Shown in pieces: positions 21,447-32,900 of a stretch of DNA of 64,000 nucleotides. A program made the translations under genes and the position numbers. A model generated the notes under the pieces. The model searched no databases. It worked only from the letters and a program-made list of their open reading frames with translations, and had not been told where the DNA came from. This DNA comes from Harmothoe impar. Lineage: Eukaryota; Annelida; Polychaeta; Phyllodocida; Polynoidae. Position 1 is the first letter of the stretch. Each line of letters begins with the position of its first letter. Where the stretch lies: positions 46,814,942 through 46,878,941 of the forward strand of contig OX381704.1 in NCBI GenBank assembly GCA_947462335.1. The letters are read 5' to 3'.

Positions 21447-24400
21447 TTACAACAGGTCCGACTCGCCCTCGATTGTCTTCTTCACCCGGAGGAGGAGGGT
21501 GGTGTACCACTGGTCTAGCCGCGATATCGAGTCGTACTCGCGTACTACATCTGTGTACATGTCAATGTTCTGCTCCTCCAGGGCATTGATTAGTTTCTGT
21601 AAGATATATTACATGTTGGGTGGATTTAGTCAGCGGTTAAAGAAATATGTTTAACTCCTGTAACTACTTTTTAGATCATCGTGACCTCCTAGATTGATCG
21701 CAATATTAGTGATTTGGAACAAATGCAAATATCAATTACTGACTTTTCAATTCACATCGACCATTTAAGGTGGTAAGTTTGGTACAAAGATATCTCAGGA
21801 CAGGTTGAGATTATGGAAAAATCTAGCGTGTGATCCTAATCACAAAAGACACAGGTATTTGTTTTTCATTGGATAAACATACTTATGTGTGAGTGTAATA
21901 TGTGTGAGTGTAATATGTGTGAGTGTAATATGTGTGTAGTGTAATATGTGTGAGTGTAATATGTGTAAGTGTCATGTGTGTAGTGTAATATGTGTGTAGT
22001 GTAATATGTGTGAGTGTAATATGTGTGTAGTGTAATATGTGAGTGTAATATGTGTGAGTGCAATGTGTGTAGTGTAATATATGTGAGTGTAATATGTGTG
22101 AGTGCAATATGTGTGAGTGTAATATGTGTGATAGTGAATTTGTACAACTCATGTCCCAACCCCAACCCTATCCTGAATCTGGGTCCTGCTGGTGAGTGCT
22201 TATCATGTACTTAGATACAGTACTCTCTTATAATCATTCATTGGTCAATTCTGGCATCAGAAATGAATTCCTTGTTAAAAGGTACCCTCAAGTCATGTGT
22301 CATACATGTATGTTATTCCATTTTAGGCCAGCAGGTGGGTGTGGGTGAGCAGGTGGGTGTGGGAGAGCAGGTGGGTGTGGGTGTGCAGGTGGGTGTGGGC
22401 GACAGTTGCAGGCTGCGGGCATGTACCGCCTTCTGTCGCTATCAAAAAGCGAGTCGATCGGAAGATAAACAGCGAAGATATGGGTGGTACGATTTGGTCT
22501 GCACACGTTGAGATCTCGCGCAGTACGAGAAGTACCAGTGGTGCCACTCTTTGTTTGACAAAGAATGCAGTAATTTATGTACTGCGCGTCCTCTTTTTGT
22601 CCACTGATTGTTTCCCGCCCTCTTTTATCGGACTTTTGGTCTTAAAAAAAGTGTCTTACCCCACGAGAAATCTATGTTTATATTGAATTAACTACTACTG
22701 CAAAAAAGGACATAAAGTCTATTCTAGTACATTCATGTTTGTCTACAGTGCTGAAAAGTAGGCTCATTTTTTGATAGGTATTTTTTGCTCAATTTTTTAG
22801 GGGACAACCAGTCGATAGAAATGGATGATTTTTATATCATAGAAAAGGAAAAATGTTGAACTTTAGGCTATAGGGCAAAAATTTTACCTCAGCCAAATTT
22901 TTCACCCCAAAAATAATCAATGACATTTTTTTTTCTTTTCTCAGCAGGGTGTCTCACCAAGGCGTCGTATAAGACACTGGTAGCAAAGCTACCTGTGTCA
23001 ATTAGCTAGTATATTAAACTTTATTTTAGTAATAATTTTGTTGCAACTACTCACCTTAATGAACTTGGCCTCGCGGGAGTCTGAGAAGACCGGGAACATC
23101 TCCTCATACTTCTCGAGTGCGTTGGCCGCGTTCTGTGTGTCCTTACACAGGTGGCACAGGGCCGCCCGGAAGAAGTGGTCACGCGCAGAATACCGCAGCA
23201 GCTGGTTATCCATCGCAGAAGCTGCAACCTAGGTTACCAACAACAGATGAGTTTTATTACTCAAAAACGATTTTCTATGACTGGACTTGTTGTGCACTTG
23301 GGTCATACACATTGCATACAACATCTTGTGAATTCAAATGAATCAAACCGTGGTAATCAATATTGTCTAGTCGAATAAGATCCACCGTGTACTAATTTTT
23401 ACACCTGGATGTTTGTGACAACTATCAGCACTTATATGTCTTGAAAAAACGTGTTATCCCTGCCACCCCTTATAAATGCAGCATTAGATTAAAACACAAG
23501 GGTAAATTTAGATGACCATACCTCTTCATAGACTTCAATGGCTTTGTCGTATTTTTCTAACTGGGCGGCATACTGTGCTACTTTGAGCAGACACTTGTTG
23601 GCAGAGCTGGTGGACTCTTCTCCCTTATAGTAGTCTGCCGCCTGTTCGTAGTGTATGATAGCCTGAAACAAATTAACAAAGGGCGTTATTAAATCAAAAC
23701 ATAATGGTTATTATAAATGTTGCATACAAAGGATTTCTCAAAACCAAATACTAGTAATTGGTATATCACATACACTTACAGGTATTTAATTGCTACATAG
23801 TATATTAGGATACAGGAAAGATAAAACAGTATTCCCAAAACCCTCTACGGGTTCCTGTCGGTAATGTCATAAAATCAACAAAATCAGCAAATTGGTCTGA
23901 GTCAGTAGGATACAGCACTTTATTCCTTACTAAATGTGCGACTTGCTCCTCTAGACATAGGGATATTTGTTAAGTCAACCATTCGATCAATGATAAGAGA
24001 GCTCACCTTATTGATATCAACCATTTCTGATTCGTAGATTTCGGCTATAGTAATATGATGTTTTGCAGCAATGGTAAAACGACCCTTGAAACAGAGAAAA
24101 TAGTGTAAGTTATACATCCTATGTCTGTCCATCTCCATACCAACCGGAGGAAATTGTAATACTTGGACTTAAGTCTACAATGTTTACGATAGTGTACTTT
24201 ACTTTTACAAATGTACCATTCGAAAATGTAGCTCTTGATAATAATTAAAGATGACTTTGTGTCCCACCCTTATATGTTAATATTTTGATTTGACTGTAAA
24301 GATAAATACAGATTTAAAGTCTTCATGTCTGAACTCACCATATCTGTGTAGATCTCGATTGCCTTTGACAGACAATTTACTGCCTCTGTACAAGGTAAAA

Positions 24401-27400
24401 ATGGAAGTCAGTGTTGGTTACAGGATCAGCGCATTGGCTTCTGTTTACTATACACAGTTGGTGCAAATATTACATATTTTCAGTATTTGTTTCTTGCTAG
24501 GGTATCCTCAGATCTATTTGAACTGTACCTGATGGGCTCTAGATCGACACCTGAATCAAATACACGTGTACACTGCATTGTATATAATACATTGCTGTTC
24601 CTGAATTCCAGCTATACAATGTATGATGCTGACCATTATTATATTTGATAGTAAAGACGTCTTACCATTGGGGTCTGACTTCTTGAAGCAGTTGGCTGCA
24701 TCACAGAAGGAGGTGGCAGTGTCGTGTTTACTGCCCAGCTTGTTGTGGATGTCTGCCGTCTTACAGAAGGCCGTGCCCGCCGCTGGAAGTACACACAATA
24801 CGCCTTATTATACGGCTTATACACCACACTATACTGTCAGGTCTCCCCCACTACCCGCAGCCCTCCTATAACACAGATAATTGAGAAAACCCTACCACAC
24901 ACACCTGTGGTCTCATTATGGCAGAGATACCACTTAGTCGTCAGCAATAAGTAAGAAATCGTACAATTTTGGTCAATATTCTGTAGGAAATTAACATAAT
25001 TTCATACAGAAATTCCAGAAAAACAGCAGTGGCATCTCTGTTATAGGCACTTAACTACTTCAGTATATTTCTAAAAAAAACCTCGTATAGCCCGCATCCA
25101 TTCATGCAAACGGTAAACCTATAACCCTCACGCACTGAGGGGTTGCTTTTCACGGGGTGCCTAGTAATCTGAGTGCCTTTAGGCTAGTAAGAGTAAGCTG
25201 CCATAATGACCATACAGGCCTTTTCACAACTGTTAGCTAATACTACAGTACACCCCATGGAAACTACTCCCTAGTCAACAAGATGTAGGGAAGCTTCCGA
25301 ATCTGGTAATATTTCTTTAGGAAATCAGTTTAATTTCATATGGATCTTTCAGGAAAAGTATGGATTAAAGTGACAGCGGTGTCCCACCCAACCAGCTAAC
25401 AAAAACATCCCAACTATTGACAAGTATTTGTATTTTCCCACCATTTATGACAGACAATATACAATGTTGCAGGGTGCATTGTTTGAATACAAAATGGTTA
25501 CAATCATCGAATTACGTCATTCAATAAAATATGGATACTAACATATGTGTCAGTTGTGTGTGCCTACTAGTATTCACAAATACAATGTCTACACGTTAAG
25601 CAGAGTGATTTAGGTCGCACCCTCATTCATAATTAATCAAACTAACCTGACAGGTAAACTGAAGTTCTGCCTACCTATAGACTATAGAGATAGATATCTA
25701 ATCCACATGAACCTGTCTCTCCTGATATAAAATACTTGTAGTGGATCATTTCTGGGTTCCCACATTGGAATTGAAATTGACTTTCCTTGGCCAGCATAAA
25801 AAGGGTATTGATCTTCATTATTTTCCCGGAGCATCTCTTTTTCCCTATTTTAAATATTTCTCCCAGATTTCACTAAACTGACCCATGGAAGCCTTATTTT
25901 ACGTATCTCTTTACAAGCCCAAGGCAACAGATCGGACTAGTATTGACTGTGTAAAATATTCATAACTATTGGTTTGTTGGTGGGCTCTGCCTGGTCACTT
26001 TCTTCAATACTCTAGCAATCAGCAGGGGATTATATGGTCAATGACCAATACAGGGCCTAAGGAAAAGTACCTATGTACTATTATGATATTAAGAAATACC
26101 CATGTAGGGAAAATATATCCGCCTATATGGGGCATACACTATGTACCTGATCTGTGACCTGATACCACTATCTGTGTCTTACAAATATACCTTGAAATGA
26201 GGGAAACCTTGAAGACTTTCATTATAATAAAGCGTCCGGGTTGCATTTACCAGAGATATAAACCTCCGACCTTCTCACAAGTTGATAACATTTTATGTGT
26301 GACTTGGTGGAATATAGCCTTTTATAGGAGGTTAGATGTCATAAGAAATATGGCTTAAGAAATTAACCCCCTTCCAGCACATACACAAACATCCCTGATA
26401 ACTTACCAGACCATTTCTTGGCCATCTTGTACGTGTTGGCAGCTTTAGCATACAGCTCGGCCGCCTCTTCCTGTTTATTTGATGACCTGAAGACAGAAAC
26501 ACACAAGTGTAATTAACAATTAACGCCACCAGCTGGGAGGAGATCTAAAGGGATTAACGCATGAGAATGGTTTCCCAAAGAAGATGGAATACCGGGGTAC
26601 CAGGTATTTGATGTCGGAGAACACGGTGATGCATAAGAAGCTTTATGTGGGTCCATTCAGATACAGTCCATGTGATTGATTATATTTTCGGAATAGGGGT
26701 CATACAAATGGGATACCTTGATCTATAGATATTACCTGGCATAATTTACCTTACCATTACCATAAAGTAATGTAGTTGTTTCATATTACAAGCTTCAAAA
26801 GATATCCCTCTCTACTTCTTTCCAGATGCTTTTCTGATAAATTGCCCGCATGTTTTTTTCCCCTTGGGCTTGGTGGATCGCCCTATTTATCAAGGCGATC
26901 CACCACGTCGGACAATTCCATGGGATATTTGTGGTGTCTTATCTATTTCCATTTAATAGGTCTACACATATCTTTGTCACCCATATTTTTAGTGTTGGCT
27001 TCATGCCAACAGTAAAGCAGACCTCGCATTGGCATGATACGGTTATCTATACTATAGCACTCAATAGCAGTATGATATCATTACTATAGTCGTAGAGTGA
27101 GTCATACATCATTATATGGAAACTTGTACCAAGGGGGAATTGATGGATCCGGTATATCAACATACTATAGAGCTGGGTCCTTAGAATAAAGGAACAGAGA
27201 GCATGCGCTCATGAATAATTCACATCGTTAACAGGGGTAGTCTCTACAAGTATAAGCAGCTGAGCTCTGTTACAGAGTCTGTAATATATTAGTCTAATAC
27301 ACATCCGAAAATGCACTGCTTAAATGAAGTTAAGATTTAAAGAAAGTGGCAAATCTTAACTTGAAATGTTCAAAATCAAATGGAAGTCCCTGAATTATAG

Positions 27401-29322
27401 CCCACATAAATGTTATATTCATTCATACAATATGGGACAACATCATGTTGGGGCATATAATTGGGTTGTAATACATATTTCAAACGTCGTCAGATATTGT
27501 GAACACTCGGGCCAATGTTTGTTTGTTTGTTATATTCTCATTTATTACTCATTGTACAAACTCATAATATACATATCATAATGTCATATCCACACTTTCA
27601 TGTTAACTAGAGACTACCATGTTTGTAGCGAAATACCTGTCCTACCTCGTATCTTGCCTCGCTGACACCAACAAATAGGACCGGACAAAGGATGATGTAG
27701 GGATGGGCATCCAAATATTTGGTTTTAGGCAAGCTAGTCGAAAATCATACCACATGAAAGCTGGAATCTTTGCCAACAGAATGTACTTTGAATAAATAAA
27801 ATGCAGTAAGTAGAAGCAAAGCTATGAATTTTTGAAATAGAAAAGTTAGGACTCATTTCTGTCAGCATTTATCTGGTCCTTATCAGCAGAGTGCACGTAA
27901 ATTAGGTCAATCCACAGCCCACTGACCATACACACTGAGTGGGGCATTTTTTACCTCACCACTGTTTATTTTTAGACAAATGATGATAAAGAGAAGACAG
28001 TCACACCAGCTTAAAGCTAACAGTTTGGGGCTTCTGTCCATGTATTTCTTATGTAAATCCGATCTCTAGAAGTATTTTAAAACATAAGGGAAAGTCAAAA
28101 ATGTTTGCGGTGGGGTAAAGTCAGCTCAATGAATTTTTTCCAATTTTTCACCAAACCTTCTCTCAGTCTTTTGCTTTGCGTTTTCTTGCTACACAAGCTA
28201 GGAACAAACTGATTTCAGATTCTGATAGAGGACAAAATTACACACATTTTGGTGGGGGTTTGAAAAAGTAAACAAAAGTTTGGATTTTTCGAAAAAGGTT
28301 CTAAAAAATTAAAATTTCTGAATTTTTAAGAATTTTCAGAAATTTTAATCTTTTTTCTTCCTCATAATATAATTCAATAAATTCATATTCTATTTGCAAC
28401 AAGAAAGATGCAATTTGGCAAAGATTTTGTGAAATGACACCTCTTTAAAAAAAATGCTGTCAGATATGAACCGTCTATATTCACAGCTTAATTGCCTACA
28501 TCCATGTAATGTTCTTGTCAAAAATATTTGTCCTACATTAAAATGGAGGTGATATTCAGATTCAGTGAACATTTGTACATAAGATTGTAAAATCTTGTAA
28601 TATTCCATGGAGCAAAACTGTCAAAACCATCATGTTGAACATTGCCCAATTACTATAGTGACAGATACGTGGGTGCTGTGGCAGCGAGGCCGTGCCCATC
28701 CCTAGATGATGTATTGAAAATCATAATGAGTTATATATTATAAAACTGCAATGAGTGTAGCCTACATAACCAAAAAAAAAGTCTCCACACAAGATTAACT
28801 AAAACTGAAGGAAAGTCGTGAAGACTTTCATCCCGGTAAGTGATAATATAGCTGGGCAACATTTCAGGATGACTAGAGCGAACTGTGACAGTCACAGTGG
28901 GAGTGTGCATGATAATCGTTATTGTGTTGACAAACAAACCGACCCAGACTACTGACACTGTCACAATCATGAATCAATGACAATGTCAGACTCAGGGTGA
29001 GAGTGTGACACTTCAACATGTCTTGTGACACTGACAGTGACGACTTACGCACACCTACAGTAGGGACTGATTCAAGTATAACACTGCATCCCATCACCCA
29101 CCATGAAAACTCGTGTGTACTATCGAAAAGCTCGTGATAGCCCGAGGGGGAAAACGTCTAGTGGAGTCCAAGCGAATTTTTTCCAGTTGTCAGTGACTGA
29201 TTCACGAACTCAGATTTTGAGACAACTTACCCGAAGAGCGAGGAGAAAAATCCTGTTCCTGACTTCATCTTCCTGTCAGCCTGAGCTTCCAGGTCCATAG
29301 CCTTTGCCTCATTATCTGTCAT
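21447..29322 (-). CDS. NAPA: Alpha-SNAP (soluble NSF attachment protein), complete
   Basis: Eight minus-strand exons, in transcript order: 29231-29322, 26407-26486, 24666-24782, 24339-24385, 24007-24084, 23522-23662, 23055-23228, 21447-21596. All introns are GT-AG. The frame is continuous, giving 292 residues (human alpha-SNAP 295). It starts [18 protein letters not shown] with the membrane-contact loop GFFSSLFG. Helical-repeat signatures follow: [54 protein letters not shown] and [12 protein letters not shown]. The C-terminus has [20 protein letters not shown] ending GESDLL, close to the NSF-activating end. The protein binds SNARE bundles and recruits and stimulates NSF for disassembly in the cytosol. 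It is the alpha/beta type, not gamma. The gene faces away from CATSPER1 across about 640 bp. Confidence 0.97.
21880..22135. repeat. Minisatellite, TGTGTGAGTGTAATA unit
   Basis: About 15 imperfect 16-17-bp copies of GTGTGAGTGTAATAT lie in NAPA intron 7. Translations rich in His-Ser and Thr-Leu on the minus strand are artefacts of the repeat. Confidence 0.93.
22215..22470 (+). repeat. VNTR-bearing dispersed repeat, copy 1
   Basis: Order: ATTGGTCAATTCTGGCATCAG, CCTCAAGTCATGTGTCA, CATGTATGTTATTC, then four to five copies of GCAGGTGGGTGTGGG, then a TACCGCCTTCTGTCGC tail. The same order occurs inverted at 41585-41740 and 42480-42870. It lies in NAPA intron 7. Confidence 0.82.
26871..26905. repeat. 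Perfect 12-bp inverted repeat hairpin
   Basis: TGGTGGATCGCC and GGCGATCCACCA are separated by 11 bp in NAPA intron 1. It is a compact hairpin with no U run behind it, and its function is unknown. Confidence 0.7.
27698..28704. mobile_element. Non-autonomous hAT-like element in NAPA intron 1
   Basis: The left end TAGGGATGGGC and the inverted right end TAGGGATGGGC match. GATGATGT (8 bp) flanks both ends (27691-27698 and 28705-28712, with one base of ambiguity at the junction). An 8-bp target duplication and TAGGG termini fit hAT. The 1-kb interior has no transposase frame. Confidence 0.82.
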
Positions 29323-29964
29323 TTTCACTGCCGGTATGAAATTACTGAATTTACGAGAGATAACTTGATAATACTGGAAATAACACGTCCACAATAATCA
29401 CTTGCAAGCAATCGCCATTTACAGCGGAAGTGTCATACACGCAGGTCAAAATGACGTCACCATAATGAGATTCACTCTTCAAGCTGATGTTACGCAGTGC
29501 TTAAGTCTACGTTTTGGTTGAGTATCTGGCTGGTGAGTGTCTGCGCGCACCTGCTGCTGCTTCCCGGTGGACGAGTTCTGATGCTGGGTACCAGTCATAA
29601 ACGCCCATCATTACCGTGTCTTTCCGGTGCAGACATCACTGCATTTTTTGGGTGTTGTTTACATGTCTATTATGCCGATTTATCTCTCGCATAAGGCTGT
29701 GCTGCACTTATGATAGGTTATATAGACACAAGGAGTTAAAGCAGGCCTACAGTTAAACTTAGGGATTAGGCCAGAGTCAATTTCAACACTATCCGTGTCA
29801 CTGTAGGCCTAGCCCACCGGGAGCCCACCCCAGGACCAGACAATGAGACATTCACTCACCCAGTTACCGTAGACGTAGTGTAGGCCTACATCCTCTCCAG
29901 AGCATAGGTGTCCAGATCCTAGGGCACTGTTTAACAGTCTGTTACATATATCATATAAGTAAAC
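29323..29964. promoter_or_regulatory. Divergent NAPA/CATSPER1 intergenic region
   Basis: The start codons of NAPA (minus) and CATSPER1 (plus) are 642 bp apart, with no other supported gene between them. The region holds both 5' UTRs and likely a bidirectional promoter. A TAGGCCTA palindrome recurs near 29806 and 29882. No clear TATA box was recognised for either side. Confidence 0.6.
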
Positions 29965-32900
29965 ATGGATGTCCCAGAGCCAAGTACATCAGGTTGCAAA
30001 AGTGCATTGGAAATGACCAATGCGGATCCAATTGACAGCCACATCCCAAGAATAAACGTCATCAGACAGCAGATGAGCATGAGGGATGTAAACAGACAAT
30101 CCAGTACAAATTTGAGACGTCAAAGTCTTTTGTCTGCACAAAGCAAAAGCTCTTTAACAACACAGCAAGGAAGACGAAGCAGCTCTCTTACACAAAGGAA
30201 ACCATCGATTGCTTCAGACAATGAAGTGATACAAGAAATGGCAGCTCAGAGTGTTGTTAAAATATCTGAAGCACTTGCCCATTTCGATGACGAGAAACCA
30301 GAGAAAAGTGAATTCCATAAAGCTATGAACAAATTTGCAGCCTTGAAGTCATTCAATGGGCTGATTCTTTTTGTGATTTTGTTGAATACGGGTATCCTCA
30401 TAGCCATGACCTCACAAACAGTAACTGTGAGAGCTGGTAAGTGCCTTTCAATCTTAACTACCTAAAGTTGTCAATTTTGGTATTGTCAAAATGACAACCC
30501 TTAGGGAGTGATCATTTATTATCAACAGGGGGGGGGCAAAAAAATTTGGACCCCTTGACCGGGGGGGGGGGCAAAAAAATTTAACCTGTTTTGAGCCAAA
30601 AAACCCGCGCATTACTATGCTTCAAAGGGCCCGCGCACGAGCCGATTTTCGACCCTAAGGGGGGGGGGTAAAAAATTTTGACCCCTTGACCGGGGGGGGT
30701 GTAAAAAATTTCGCGCGCTCCGCGCGGAAACCCACCCCCCCCCCTGTTGTTAAAAAATTATCACTCCCTTAGGTTTTCAGTGCATGACTTTAATTATGCC
30801 AAATATGACGATAGTTGCCACTACCGGTACTCTATTTAGGTGTGTGCACGCCGTCCGACACTAGTCACATTAATTGGGAAGTCAGAATGACCTTAAGGTA
30901 GTTGATTTAGGTATTGTCAACATGAAGACCTAAAGTCATCAGTAATGACAACTCTCAAGTCCTAGGTTGTTCCAATGACTACCCTATGCTACTCAATGCT
31001 ATTGCAAACTGGACTTCTCATGGCACACAACTGCCTCTAGTGTTAAAGAATTGAAGTGAAATTGAAGTAACTGCATAACTAAAATTATCACAAGACATAA
31101 ACTGGTGACGGGGAGCAGGGTGGTCTCTTTACCTATGGGGCTATCATTCTCACCCATTGGCAACTTATTTATAACAAGTAATGTTACTTAGTTCAATCAA
31201 GAGTACACCAAAAGTACTCCAATACCCCTGAAATCAAGTCTGTGTGAACTAATGCTGAAGATAGGCCAGTGACCTTGAATCCTGACTTTAAAAGATGCAC
31301 GTTCACACAGACTTCCTATACCTACAATGGTTAAGAGGAGGTGAGACCAAAAAGTGAGACGCTTTTAACACCAAGAGAAACTCCAATAGTGCTGCACAAA
31401 GACTCAGTGTGCTGAGGGTGGGTGGGGATAGGTCTGAAGGAGTAAGTCTGGACTGCCTTTATCCCGTCCCCACTGCCCTCACCCCATCCCCACTGCCCTC
31501 AATCCATCCCCACTGCCCCCACCCCATCCCCACTGCCTTTATCCCGTCCCCACTGCCCTCACCCCATCCCCACTGCCCTCACCCCATTTCCACTGCCCTC
31601 ACCCCGTCCCCACTGCCCTCACCCCATCCCCATTGCCCTCACCCCATCCCCATTACCCTCACCCAGTCCCCACTGCCCTCACCCCGTCCCCACTGCCCTC
31701 ACCCCATCCCCACCACCCTCACCCCATCCCCACTGCCCTCACCCCATCCCCACTGCTCTCACCCCATCCACACTGTCCTCACCCAGTCCCCACTGCCCTT
31801 ACCTGGTCCCCACTGCACTCGCCCAGTCCCCACTGTCCTCACCCCGTCCCCACTGCCCTCACCCAGTCCCCACTGCCCTCACCTCGGGTTGGGACTTTCA
31901 GTTGGTACTTTGGGTTGGGACTTTGGGTTGGGACTTTGGGTTGGGACTTTTGGATGGGACTTTGGGTTGGGACTTTGGGTTGGGACTTTCAGTTAGGACT
32001 TTCAGTTGGGACTTTGGGTTGGGACTTTGGGTTGGGACTTTGGGTTGGGACTTTGGGTTGGGACTTTGGGTTGGGACTTTGGGTTGGGACTTTTGGTAGG
32101 GACTTTCAATTGGGACTTTCAGTTGGGACTTTCAATTGGGACTTTCAATTGGGACTTTCAGTTGGGACTTTCAATTGGGACTTTCAATTGGGACTTTCAA
32201 TTGGGACTTTCAATTGGGACTTTGGGTTGGGACCCTGGGTCACATGTGATGTAAGTCACACAATCAATCTTTCATTACGACAACCTAGGTCGTCATAATG
32301 ACTATAGGCTCCTTATTTCTCTGGGTTTCCAGTGGAGGGGACCGGCAGACGAGGACAGGTGTATTTAGATTCATGATTAGGCATACAGCCCCGTAAAACC
32401 CTTTAATATCTTGCTTATCTCACATCTGATGAGGGCACTGAAAACCCAGAGGAAGGAGCCTAGTGATTATGACGACCTAGGTTGTCATAATGAATAATGG
32501 CAGGTGCTCTGGAGAATGGTGTATGAATAAAGTCTCTAATTAGTTAACCTCTTAATGAGAGGCATCGCTTTCACATATTTGGTGTACTCTCGATTGAACT
32601 AAGTAGCATTACTTGTTATAAATAAGTTGACATTGGGTGAGAATGATGGCTCAAAAGGTATAGAGACCACTCTGCTCCCCGTCACCAGATTACATCTTGT
32701 AATGAAGATACTTATGCAGATACTTCAATTCATTAACACTGGGGGGGGGGGGGGGGGGCAGTGCTGTGCCAAAAGAGGACCAGTCTGCAATAGCATGGGG
32801 TAGCATTAAGTAGTCATTGGAACTACCTAGGACTTTAGAGTTGTCATTACTGATGACTTTAGGTCTTCAAGTTGACAATACCTAAATCAACAATTCTGAC

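Noticed and set aside
21866..22165. Two minus-strand ORFs of about 90 residues with His/Ser/Thr repeats
   Set aside because: They read through the GTGTGAGTGTAATAT minisatellite inside a NAPA intron.
31409..32298. Open frames of 195 and 221 residues rich in Pro/His and Gly/Leu/Trp
   Set aside because: They are translations of the 21-bp and 14-bp minisatellites in CATSPER1 intron 1 and have no start context or domain.
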